DNA of 64,000 bases from NCBI RefSeq assembly GCF_000969905.1, contig NZ_CP009520.1, forward strand, positions 2,232,001-2,296,000, given 5' to 3'. The position numbers and the translations under genes were made by a program. This document shows positions 51,530 to 58,879 of the stretch, piece by piece; position 1 is the stretch's first letter, and each line of letters starts with the position of its first letter. This stretch comes from Methanosarcina vacuolata Z-761. GTDB lineage: Archaea > Halobacteriota > Methanosarcinia > Methanosarcinales > Methanosarcinaceae. The notes beneath the pieces are model-generated. The model saw only the letters and a list, made by a program, of their open reading frames with translations, was not told the origin of the DNA and searched no databases.

Positions 51530-51997
51530 TATGGAAAGTTACATACAATAGGCTTATCTTTATAAATAAGTAGTTGTTTTTCTTTCAAAGATTATCTAAA
51601 AATATGTATCAAAATTTAAAACGATTTGTTTTAACAGTTGTAATCAAGGAAAATTTACGCAAATACTTCAAGTCCTATAGAGATTAGTCGATGAATAAAA
51701 TAACTTTTGCCTCACATTTTATTATTCAAGGTTTCTCTTCTTCGCAGTATCTCAAATTTGCTGTTAATTTGAAGTCCAGTTTTTGTATACTATAGAAAAA
51801 ACTGATTTCAGATATGGAATTTTCTACCCGATGATTTATTGAAATTTGAGAGTTTACAATAAAAATTGACACACTGCCTTTATGTTTCTTTCTATAAATT
51901 ATTTAAAATTCTAATCCATAAATATAACCAGAATAAATTGTATATTATTTATAGCCAGCAAAGCTGGATGCTACATATTATGCGGTGAGGGATAAGT
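51530..51997. other. Divergent intergenic region with a MITE-like element
   Basis: About 470 bp between DUF92 (minus) and the Lpd-like gene (plus). The MITE-like element is at 51744-51878. TTTATAAATAAGTAG near 51560 and CCATAAATATAACC near 51916 are possible promoters for the two directions. Confidence 0.45.
51744..51878 (+). mobile_element. MITE-like element, copy 1
   Basis: A 135-bp sequence about 75 percent identical to the reverse complement of 58632-58767. The ends are imperfect inverted repeats (GCAGTATCTCAAATTTGC at the left; the reverse complement of the right is GGCAGTGTGTCAATTTTT). No coding capacity. No exact target duplication is left, so this copy is probably older. Confidence 0.7.
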
Positions 51998-53428
51998 ATG
52001 GAAAACTACGACCTTATTATAATAGGTACGGGTTCTGCAATGAACTACATAAATCCTATTTTTGATTCAAAACCGAAAATGAGAGTTGCCGTTATCGACA
52101 AAGATGAACCAGGCGGGATCTGTCTTACCAGAGGGTGTATTCCTTCAAAAATCCTGCTTTATCCTGCCGAACTAATCCGGGAAATTGAAACTGCATCTAT
52201 TTTTGGAATTAAGCTTGAAATAAAAGACATCGATTTCCTTGCCATTATGGAAAGGATGCGCAGGAGAATTGGAGAAGACATAGAGGCAATAAGGAATAGT
52301 TTGGCCGATGACCCGTATCTTGATTACTATCACGAAAGTGCGGAGTTTATCTCACCTTATACCCTGAAAGTAGGTGAAAAAACCCTCCACTCCGACATGA
52401 TCTTTCTCTGTACCGGCTCAAAACCTTCAATTCCTCCCATTAAAGGCCTCGAAGAAGCAGGATACCTTACAAGTGATACTATGCTTAAGCTCACGGAATG
52501 CCCAAAAAAACTCGCCATCTTAGGAGGGAGTTTCATTGCAGCCGAATACGGGCATTTTTTTTCAGCTATGGGAGCCAGTGTCACAGTTATAGGAAGAAAT
52601 TTCCAGTTTCTTCCACAGGAGGAAACCGAGATCTCCAGGCTTGCCAGTATGAAGATGTCGGAGTACATGCAGATCATTACAAACCACGAAGCTATAGAGG
52701 TTAGAAAAGAAGAAAACGGGCAGAAAACGGTTGTTGCAAGGGATAGAAATTCTGGAAAGGAAGTAAAAGTCACTGTAGACGAGATCCTTGTGGCAACAGG
52801 AAGAGCTCCGAATACCGATATTCTCCACCCCGAAAGAGCCGGGATCAAAACCGATACCCAGGGCTGGATTCTGGTGAACGAGTTTCTTGAGACCTCACAA
52901 CCGAATATCTGGGCATTTGGGGACGCAAACGGAAAATACCTGCTAAAGCACGTAGCAAACTATGAGTCCGGAATAGTTTACCTTAATGCGGTCCTGAAAG
53001 AAAAAGTAAAGGCAGACTATCATGCCGTACCGCACGCAGTATTTTCCTGCCCTGAAATTGCTGGAGTAGGCATGAGAGAGCAAGAAGCCATAGAAAAGTA
53101 TGGAGAGAAAAGAATCCTCATAGGCCTCAAGTTTTTTGAAGATACTGCAAAAGGATCGGCTATGGAAATCAGGGATTATTTCGTAAAAGTGATTCTGGAT
53201 TCGGAGGAAGAAAAAATCCTGGGAGCCCACATAATAGGCCCTCATGCTTCAGTCTTGATCCATCAGATAATTCCTCTCATGTATACGGAGTCAAAGAGTC
53301 CTGAACCAATAATGCAGGGTATGGATATTCACCCTTCCCTGAACGAAGTTGTAACCAGGGCCTTTTATTCGCGGCTGCCGCTTGAACATTATCATCACTT
53401 TCTTAAACATATCGGGCTTGAGGACTGA
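51998..53428 (+). CDS. Dihydrolipoamide dehydrogenase-like flavoprotein disulfide reductase
   Basis: A 476-aa pyridine-nucleotide disulfide oxidoreductase. The FAD-binding start is IIGTGSAMNYI, the redox pair is in GGICLTRGCIPSK (C42, C47), NAD-binding is GGSFIAAEYGHFFSAMG, the second FAD site is WAFGDANGKYLLKHVAN, and the C-terminal dimer-interface motif is MDIHPSLNEVV with the catalytic His-Glu pair. The first glycine motif is GTGSA rather than GxGxxG with bulky deviations, as in mycothione-reductase-like members. The substrate is unknown, since no 2-oxoacid dehydrogenase genes are near. GAGGGAT precedes the ATG. The stop lies inside the first unit of a 23-bp repeat. Confidence 0.87.
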   Translation: MENYDLIIIGTGSAMNYINPIFDSKPKMRVAVIDKDEPGGICLTRGCIPSKILLYPAELIREIETASIFGIKLEIKDIDFLAIMERMRRRIGEDIEAIRNSLADDPYLDYYHESAEFISPYTLKVGEKTLHSDMIFLCTGSKPSIPPIKGLEEAGYLTSDTMLKLTECPKKLAILGGSFIAAEYGHFFSAMGASVTVIGRNFQFLPQEETEISRLASMKMSEYMQIITNHEAIEVRKEENGQKTVVARDRNSGKEVKVTVDEILVATGRAPNTDILHPERAGIKTDTQGWILVNEFLETSQPNIWAFGDANGKYLLKHVANYESGIVYLNAVLKEKVKADYHAVPHAVFSCPEIAGVGMREQEAIEKYGEKRILIGLKFFEDTAKGSAMEIRDYFVKVILDSEEEKILGAHIIGPHASVLIHQIIPLMYTESKSPEPIMQGMDIHPSLNEVVTRAFYSRLPLEHYHHFLKHIGLED

Positions 53429-53484
53429 AAAGATCTACTCAATGAGACTGAAAATATCTACCCAATGAGACTGAAAATCTATAC
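53423..53484. repeat. 23-bp tandem repeat starting at the Lpd-like stop codon
   Basis: Units begin at 53423, 53446 and 53469 (GACTGAAAATATCTACCCAA plus TGA). The TGA of the first unit is the stop codon of the Lpd-like gene. It fills the gap to the convergent Trm5-like gene. Confidence 0.9.
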
Positions 53485-53496
53485 TTGTTTAATAAC

Positions 53497-54528
53497 TCAA
53501 GTCTCTACACTTTCTTTCTTCACACCTATTTTTTTAAGGTCAAAAACCCACCTGCTGATGCCTGGAGCAACGTTTCCAGCCCGCCTGTACAGTACTACTT
53601 CAAGCCCCATTTTTTTGTATTCGTCGATCAGCCCAGGAATCTGAGATTCGGCTTTGAAAGTGTAGAAGTGAATATGCCCTTCCTTCCTGACAAGTTTTGT
53701 GATTTCAACAAGAAAATGGTCCATTCCATATGGTGTAGGCACTATGGCTCTATCAAACCCGCTGCCCGGAACTTGAAGCTCTTTATTTTTTCCCTTGCCG
53801 GGAACTGGGCAGGCGGACAGGCCAGAAAAAGCCTTATTTCCTACTTTATCGCCGTTTTCTATTTTTTCACTATCTCTGACTTTTTCGCAATTCCCACCAC
53901 GTCCGTCATTTTGAGATTCTTTATGGGTTTTTGAATCAAGTATCTGGAAAATCTCTCCAGTCCGAAAAAGATTTTCAAAATCATCCTGGATTACAGTTAC
54001 TTGCCCTTCAAGCCTGTTAATTCGGATATTTTCTCGCAGGCAGGTACAGGCATCGGGATTTATTTCGATAGCATAAACCCTTGCCCCTTTTCCTGCAGCA
54101 GGAAGTACAAAAGGGCCCACTCCTGCAAAAGGGATTATGATATTTTCTCCCGACTTGATTTTTGAAGCTACCCGCCTTCTCTCAGAGTATAGACGGGGAT
54201 TAAAAAAGACTTTTTTGACGTCCAGCTTATAGGCATAGCCGTTTTCCCTGTGAATAGTCTCAGTCGTGTCCCCAAGCAGAAGCTCAAAGTCCGCAACTCT
54301 GTGCTCTCCTTCGAGTTTGCTCACCTTATTAAGCACGGCCCGCGTATTACCTCGCATGGAAAATAGCTTTGAGGCAATAGCTTCTTTATAAGCCCCAAGC
54401 TCTGGAGGGATCGAGATTACGGCCACGTTCCCGATATAATCAAAACGTTTCGGAACCATAGGAAGCAGGGGTTCTTCAACTATTCCTCTCATTGCATCTC
54501 GCAAGCTCACATTTTTTCGGAAACTCAT
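53497..54528 (-). CDS. Trm5-like tRNA (guanine-N1)-methyltransferase family protein
   Basis: A 343-aa class I methyltransferase of the Trm5/Taw2 group (COG2520). The N-terminal part (FDYIGNVAVISIPPELGAYKEAIASKLFS; KLEGEHRVADFELLLGD) is followed by FFNPRLYSERRRVASKI and the S-adenosylmethionine motif IPFAGVGPFVLPAAGKGARVYAIEIN. The motif IV site is VPTPYG, in place of the usual NLP-type sequence. A low-complexity charged insertion of about 60 residues (about 195-258) separates the two halves of the catalytic domain. It probably methylates G37 or modifies wyosine precursors in tRNA. Convergent with the Lpd-like gene. Confidence 0.85.
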   Translation of the reverse strand: MSFRKNVSLRDAMRGIVEEPLLPMVPKRFDYIGNVAVISIPPELGAYKEAIASKLFSMRGNTRAVLNKVSKLEGEHRVADFELLLGDTTETIHRENGYAYKLDVKKVFFNPRLYSERRRVASKIKSGENIIIPFAGVGPFVLPAAGKGARVYAIEINPDACTCLRENIRINRLEGQVTVIQDDFENLFRTGEIFQILDSKTHKESQNDGRGGNCEKVRDSEKIENGDKVGNKAFSGLSACPVPGKGKNKELQVPGSGFDRAIVPTPYGMDHFLVEITKLVRKEGHIHFYTFKAESQIPGLIDEYKKMGLEVVLYRRAGNVAPGISRWVFDLKKIGVKKESVET

Positions 54529-54729
54529 TCATATGCCTCTACTTATCAGATTCCAAACTTTCACTTTAGATTTTAGTTTCAGATCTTAGTTTCAGATTTT
54601 AGTTCTGCTTTTAGGAAGCATTTTTAATATATTCCTTTTGGGAAAAAGCTGAGATAGTATGGAAAAAGATAAAGCCCAGAAGAAAGCTTAAACGGCTATT
54701 CCTTAATAATTCAGGCAGGACTATTTCCC

Positions 54730-55137
54730 ATGAAAATTGTTATAGAGACTCCTAAATACAGTTTCTGGAAATATAACAAAACCGAAAATGGCTATGAAAG
54801 GGTTTTCTTTTCCCCCTTGCCCACAATTTTCAATTACGGCTTTGTAGAAGGAACGGAAAGTGCAGATGGCATGGAAGAAGATGTGGTAGTGTTAGGGCCC
54901 CGCCTGTCAAAAGGAAGTACACTTAAAAGGGATGCTTTTGACGGAATGGTAAAGTTCCTGGACGATTCGGTCAGGGACGATAAGAAAATCGTATATATCA
55001 GTGGGTTTCGCTCTTCTGTCCTGCTTGCTTATTACTTCAGGCTTTATGCTCTTTTTAAAATTTTTTTGTATGTTTTTCGCGAGGGAAGAATTGCAACTTG
55101 CAGGTTTGAAGGAATCGAATTCCGAAAATTGCGCTGA
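54730..55137 (+). CDS. Inorganic pyrophosphatase-like small protein
   Basis: A 135-aa protein whose first 70 residues read like the class A inorganic pyrophosphatase fold: IETPKYSFWKYNKTENGYERVFFSPLPTIFNYGFVEGT. The segment that should hold the catalytic aspartates (DxDPxD) is replaced by GMEEDVVVLG, and the protein is about 35 residues shorter than usual. The second half has a hydrophobic helix (LLAYYFRLYALFKIFLYVF). It may therefore be a divergent, perhaps inactive relative, or membrane-associated. The ATG at 54730 has CAGG-type sequence upstream only. I am moderately sure of the fold and unsure of any activity. Confidence 0.55.
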   Translation: MKIVIETPKYSFWKYNKTENGYERVFFSPLPTIFNYGFVEGTESADGMEEDVVVLGPRLSKGSTLKRDAFDGMVKFLDDSVRDDKKIVYISGFRSSVLLAYYFRLYALFKIFLYVFREGRIATCRFEGIEFRKLR

Positions 55138-55193
55138 GACTTTTATGTCTCTGCCTTTATTTTTAAATTCATGCACTTCTATTTTATGCACTT

Positions 55194-55395
55194 TCAGTCC
55201 TCTTCAGAGTCGTCTTCCAGTATAAAGATACGTACACCTGCGGCACTTAATTTTACTGACTTGATGCCTTTCAGACAGCCTTCTTTTCGTTTGTAACTGG
55301 CTTAAAGCTATAATCTGCCCGATTCTTGCCCTCAACCTGAAACGATATCTTCCGACTTCGTCTGTAATAAAACAAGTTAGAATTTGTAGTAAAAT
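55194..55395 (-). pseudogene. Frameshifted DUF1508 (UPF0339/YegP) gene
   Basis: The minus strand reads DEVGRYRFRLRARIGQIIALS, then after a frame change near 55297 YKRKEGCLKGIKSVKLSAAG and on to FILEDDSEED and a stop. Together these are the YRFRLxAxNGxIIxxSExYxxKxxCxxGIxSVK pattern of DUF1508, with the SEGY codons shortened from 12 to 10 bases (a 2-base deletion). No start codon is left at the N-terminus. A decayed gene. Confidence 0.7.
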
Positions 55396-55429
55396 AGTAG
55401 GCCAACTGGGGCCAACTGTATACTATATA

Positions 55430-55481
55430 TAATTGAAATAAAAAAATTAAAAAAGCGAAATAATTTTTGGATAAAACATAT
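55430..55481 (+). repeat. Dispersed intergenic repeat, copy 2
   Basis: AATTGAAATAAAAAAATTAAAAAAGCGAAATAATTTTTGG-type sequence (shared core ATTAAAAAAGCGAAATRATT) related to 3251-3301. Confidence 0.4.
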
Positions 55482-55675
55482 GTGGAATTTGGGTGAACTT
55501 AATATAAACTCCTGATTGACAAAAAAGTAAAGAGAAATTTCGAAGAGGTTGAGTCGAAGAAGTTATAAAAACTGAGTATATAAAATATTAAAGAGTATCT
55601 CAGCCTTATTTTTCTCAATAGAACTTAGAAAAGTACTAATAATTTAAAGAAGCTTAAAAAAAAGGTGCTTTAAAT

Positions 55676-56818
55676 ATGCCTTTTCATGTGATGCTTATCC
55701 CGACCCTTGGTTGTCCTGCTAACTGCAGCTACTGCTGGAGTTCCGAAGAAAAGTCCCCGATAATGAGCATTGAAACAATAAAAGAAGTGGTTGAGTGGCT
55801 TAAAACTTTTAGAGGAGATGCCGTAACTTTCACTTTCCACGGTGGAGAACCACTTCTGGCAGGGGCAGAATTTTATCGGGAAGCATTGCCTCTTCTGGTT
55901 GAGGGTTTGAGTCCCAGGAAAATCGCGTTTGCGATACAGACAAACCTCTGGAAAATGACCCCTGAGATAGCCGAAATTTTTGCGGAGTATGGAGTTCCGA
56001 TAGGCTCCAGCCTGGACGGCCCAAAGGAACTTAATGATCTGCAGAGAGGAAAAGGATACTACGACAGAACCATGAAAGGTTATGAAATTGCTAGGGAGCA
56101 TGGGCTTAATGTGAGGTTCATTACCACTTTCACTTCGCATTCTGTAAAACAAAAGGAAGATATTTTCAATTTTTATCTTGAGAAAGGATTAACGCTCAAG
56201 CTGCACCCTTGCCTTCCTTCTTTAAAAGGTGATAATCCTGATAAATGGACTCTTGCTCCTGAGGAGTACGGAGAATTGTTAATCTATCTTCTGGACAGAT
56301 ACCTGGAAAACCTGGGCCGTATTGACGTTATGAACATTGATCAGCTGTGCAAATGTGTATTCACAGGCAGGGGAACAGTCTGTACTTATGTTGATTGCAT
56401 GGGAGATACCTTTGCAGTTGGTCCTGACGGAGATATATATCCCTGCTATCGTTTTATAGGAATGCCTGAATATGTCATGGGCAATGTTTATGACCGCCCG
56501 AGCATGGCAGACCTGGCTCAATCCGAAGCCTGGAAGAAAATGCACCAGTTTAAAGAATATGTGGACACTGCATGCAGCAAATGCGCCCATATCAAATATT
56601 GCAGAGGCGGGTGCCCGTACAATGCAATAGTGCCCACCGATGGCGAAATAAAGGGTGTAGACCCGCACTGCACCGCCTACAAGATGATTTTTGATGAAAT
56701 AAACAAGCGTGTCAATGATGAAATGTTTGGGGGTTCAGGTATGGATAATATGTTTATGCCCCAGACGATGAAGCCTTCAAAACCAGGAATAATGTCCCTC
56801 ATGCTTAAGAAACTCTGA
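55676..56818 (+). CDS. Radical SAM/SPASM peptide-modifying-type enzyme
   Basis: A 380-aa protein. The radical SAM cluster is C13, C17 and C20 in GCPANCSYC, with FHGGEPLL as the GGE motif. The C-terminal SPASM region has CTYVDC, GDIYPCYRF, CSKCAHIKYCRGGCPYNA and CTAYK, enough cysteines for two auxiliary clusters. This architecture is that of anaerobic sulfatase-maturing enzymes and of a methanogen-restricted family of putative peptide modifiers. It should modify a peptide or protein post-translationally. I find no short cysteine-rich precursor next to it; the following gene (56912) encodes a lipoprotein that may be the substrate or an unrelated neighbour. AAAAAGGTG precedes ATG 55676. Confidence 0.88.
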   Translation: MPFHVMLIPTLGCPANCSYCWSSEEKSPIMSIETIKEVVEWLKTFRGDAVTFTFHGGEPLLAGAEFYREALPLLVEGLSPRKIAFAIQTNLWKMTPEIAEIFAEYGVPIGSSLDGPKELNDLQRGKGYYDRTMKGYEIAREHGLNVRFITTFTSHSVKQKEDIFNFYLEKGLTLKLHPCLPSLKGDNPDKWTLAPEEYGELLIYLLDRYLENLGRIDVMNIDQLCKCVFTGRGTVCTYVDCMGDTFAVGPDGDIYPCYRFIGMPEYVMGNVYDRPSMADLAQSEAWKKMHQFKEYVDTACSKCAHIKYCRGGCPYNAIVPTDGEIKGVDPHCTAYKMIFDEINKRVNDEMFGGSGMDNMFMPQTMKPSKPGIMSLMLKKL

Positions 56819-56911
56819 AACAAGCTCAAAATGTATGGGATTATGAACTTGTATGAAATCTATGAAGTAGCCACATTTTTGAAATAAAAAGGGATTTTAG
56901 AGGTATTATTG

Positions 56912-57454
56912 ATGAAAGAAAGTTTGAAAATTGTAGCAATGCTCTTTGTTGTTGCTACTGTTGTCTTTGCAGCCGGATGTTCCGAAAAGACAACAAATCA
57001 AGGAAACGAAACTTCCGAAAATGTAGTTTCAGAAGACGAAGTTTCAGGTAATGAAACTCCAGGTATCTCAAACCAGATCGCTCCAGCAGTAGCAGAAACA
57101 CCCTCCTCTGTTGAAGCATCAAACGTAACCGAAAAAACCAATGAAACTGTTGCGGAAGACAATAACACTGAAAAAACTGAAAATATAACAAAACCTGTAA
57201 TCAGGAAATCAACTTACGTAGCCCCGCATCAACCCAGTTCTGAAGCAAACCAGATAACCTATACTACATACAATAACAGCAAAAGTAATACATCAACTGC
57301 TTCAAATCAGGGTACTCTAAAGATTATATCAAATGGAACAAACACAACTCAGGAAAATACAACTCAGGGAAACACGACTACGACCAGTGATCCCCTGCGA
57401 AAACAAAAGATTGCTCAGAATCACACATCCAGTAATGGAACTATAAGTGTCTGA
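56912..57454 (+). CDS. Thr/Asn-rich lipoprotein, heavily sequon-loaded
   Basis: About 180 residues from ATG 56912 (GAGGT upstream). The N-terminus has a lipobox-type signal (VATVVFAAGCSE), so it is probably a lipid-anchored surface protein. The mature part is low complexity, rich in Asn, Thr, Ser and Glu, with about a dozen N-x-S/T glycosylation sites (NETS, NVTE, NETV, NNTE, NITK, NTST, NGTN, NTTQ). There is no recognised domain. It lies 93 bp after the radical SAM gene on the same strand, which makes co-expression possible. A 12-bp tandem repeat begins about 50 bp after its stop. Confidence 0.7.
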   Translation: MKESLKIVAMLFVVATVVFAAGCSEKTTNQGNETSENVVSEDEVSGNETPGISNQIAPAVAETPSSVEASNVTEKTNETVAEDNNTEKTENITKPVIRKSTYVAPHQPSSEANQITYTTYNNSKSNTSTASNQGTLKIISNGTNTTQENTTQGNTTTTSDPLRKQKIAQNHTSSNGTISV

Positions 57455-57504
57455 ACTACAAGCAACATACTATAAAGCATCCGCGAATGGCAACGAAAAC
57501 AGAA

Positions 57505-57573
57505 TTTGACCTGTGATTTGACCTGTGATTTGACCTGTGATTTGACCTGTGATTTGACCTGTGATTTGACCTC
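57505..57573. repeat. 12-bp tandem array after the lipoprotein gene
   Basis: Six near-perfect copies of TTTGACCTGTGA. The rest of the gap to 58007 is AT-rich; AGAGCCAATAACTTTAA at 57856-57872 recurs at 60529-60545. Confidence 0.9.
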
Positions 57574-57855
57574 GTTTTCTTTTTAATTCTCTATTTTTAT
57601 TAGTTGAGAGAGTCGTAATAGTCAAAAAACTATTGAATTTATATTGACAAGTTACATATTTTATTTCTTTTTATGTCATCAAGGCTCTTCGCTATTTCGA
57701 GTGGGTAACTTACATCTAGCTCCTGAATGTTGAAGTATCATATATAAGACATGAAAAAAATTGTTGTTGAAAAATCACATTCAAGCTTGATGTTTTCATG
57801 TTTTATCTGAATACTTTTTAGTAAGCAATTATTTTCAACCCACGCAAAACAGCGG

Positions 57856-57872
57856 AGAGCCAATAACTTTAA
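57856..57872 (+). promoter_or_regulatory. 17-bp motif shared with the ferredoxin-ggr upstream region, copy 1
   Basis: AGAGCCAATAACTTTAA, identical at 60529-60545. Here it lies about 135 bp upstream of the TetR gene and is followed by AATAAATAATATCCC, so it could be a promoter (BRE plus TATA) or binding site shared by the lipid locus. Confidence 0.35.
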
Positions 57873-58007
57873 ATAAATAATATCCCTATTAAGCTATGAA
57901 TGAAAAAACAAATGATTCATTGAGATTAATAAATTAGCTCTTGAATGGATAAGTTAGAAGATTACGGAGTCAGCAAAATCTGAGAGAGCTATTTTCAGAG
58001 GAAAGCT

Positions 58008-58619
58008 ATGAGATCTTTTACAGATGAAGAAAGAGAGATTATAAGAAGGAAAATTATAGACCGGGGCAAAGATTGCTTTGCAAGATACGGGATCAAGAAA
58101 ACAAGCATTGAAGATCTTACTAAAGACCTGGGAATTGCAAAGAGTTCTTTTTATTCATTTTTCAGTAGTAAAGAGGATCTCTTTCTACAGATATTTAAAG
58201 AAGAGCGAGAAGCTTTAAAGGACAACTTACTCGAAAATTCATTCCTGAAATACAGGACAGAACCTGATAAAGCTGTAAGAGCTTACCTCCATTACTTGCT
58301 GAATATAGTGAATAACCACCCAGTCTGGAAAAAAGTTTTCATAGAAAAAGAGTACGTTGAGCTGACACTCTTCCTGTCTTCGGAAGAAAAAATTAGAAAT
58401 ATTCATAGAGAAAACGTGGCAATGATTCTGCCTTTTTTTGAAGAGTGGGCAGATGCTGGTCTCCTTATAGACAAAAATGCCAGGATTCTTGCCGAAACCA
58501 CATGCGCGGTTTTTTCCCTCACACGTTTCAGGAACGAAATTGGGGATGAGGATTTTCCGAAGATTATGGATTTTTTTATTGATCTCCTGGCAGAAAATAT
58601 TGTAAAAAAAGACGAGTAG
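58008..58619 (+). CDS. TetR-family transcriptional regulator
   Basis: A 203-aa regulator. The N-terminal TetR helix-turn-helix is RKIIDRGKDCFARYGIKKTSIEDLTKDLGIAKSSFYSFFSSKEDLFLQIF (residues about 14-64). The C-terminal ligand-binding domain is all helical (AVRAYLHYLLNIVNNHPVW; AETTCAVFSLTRFRNEIG). It lies 260 bp upstream of tes on the same strand, so control of the tetraether lipid genes is a reasonable but untested inference. AGGAAAG precedes the ATG. The TAG stop lies in the first copy of a 22-bp direct repeat that a MITE-like element has split. Confidence 0.85.
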   Translation: MRSFTDEEREIIRRKIIDRGKDCFARYGIKKTSIEDLTKDLGIAKSSFYSFFSSKEDLFLQIFKEEREALKDNLLENSFLKYRTEPDKAVRAYLHYLLNIVNNHPVWKKVFIEKEYVELTLFLSSEEKIRNIHRENVAMILPFFEEWADAGLLIDKNARILAETTCAVFSLTRFRNEIGDEDFPKIMDFFIDLLAENIVKKDE

Positions 58620-58801
58620 AGCTAATAAAAGGACAGTGTGTCAATTTTTCTGTAAAATCAGAAATCTAAATAAGTTATTGGGTCGAAAATTCCAAATCGG
58701 AAGATCAATTTTGTTCATAGTACTCAAAAACTTGACTCCAAATTTACAGCAAATTTGAGACAATGCCAATAAAAGAGATATGTAGAGCTAATAAAAGGGA
58801 T
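58617..58801. repeat. Split 22-bp direct repeat at the TetR stop codon
   Basis: TAGAGCTAATAAAAG occurs at 58617-58631 (TAG being the TetR stop) and at 58785-58799. Removing the inserted element and one AATAAAAG leaves two adjacent copies about 22 bp apart. Confidence 0.7.
58632..58767 (-). mobile_element. MITE-like element, copy 2, with an 8-bp target duplication
   Basis: A 136-bp non-coding element, the reverse-orientation relative of 51744-51878. The ends are GACAGTGTGTCAATTTTT and AAATTTGAGACAATGCC (imperfect inverted repeats). It is flanked on both sides by AATAAAAG, an 8-bp direct duplication as left by DDE transposases. It lies in the leader region between the TetR gene and tes. Confidence 0.75.
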
Positions 58802-58879
58802 GAAGAGAATCCCCTTAAGAGAAAACAGGCTTTTTGAAAAAAACCTGATCATTATCAATAATGTGTATAAGGTGTTTGA

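Larger units (their letters stand above)
55138..55675. other. Intergenic region with a DUF1508 pseudogene and dispersed repeat
   Basis: About 540 bp. The first half is the broken DUF1508 gene (minus). 55401-55425 has the near-repeat GGCCAACTG twice. 55430-55481 is copy 2 of a dispersed repeat. No intact gene. Confidence 0.5.
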
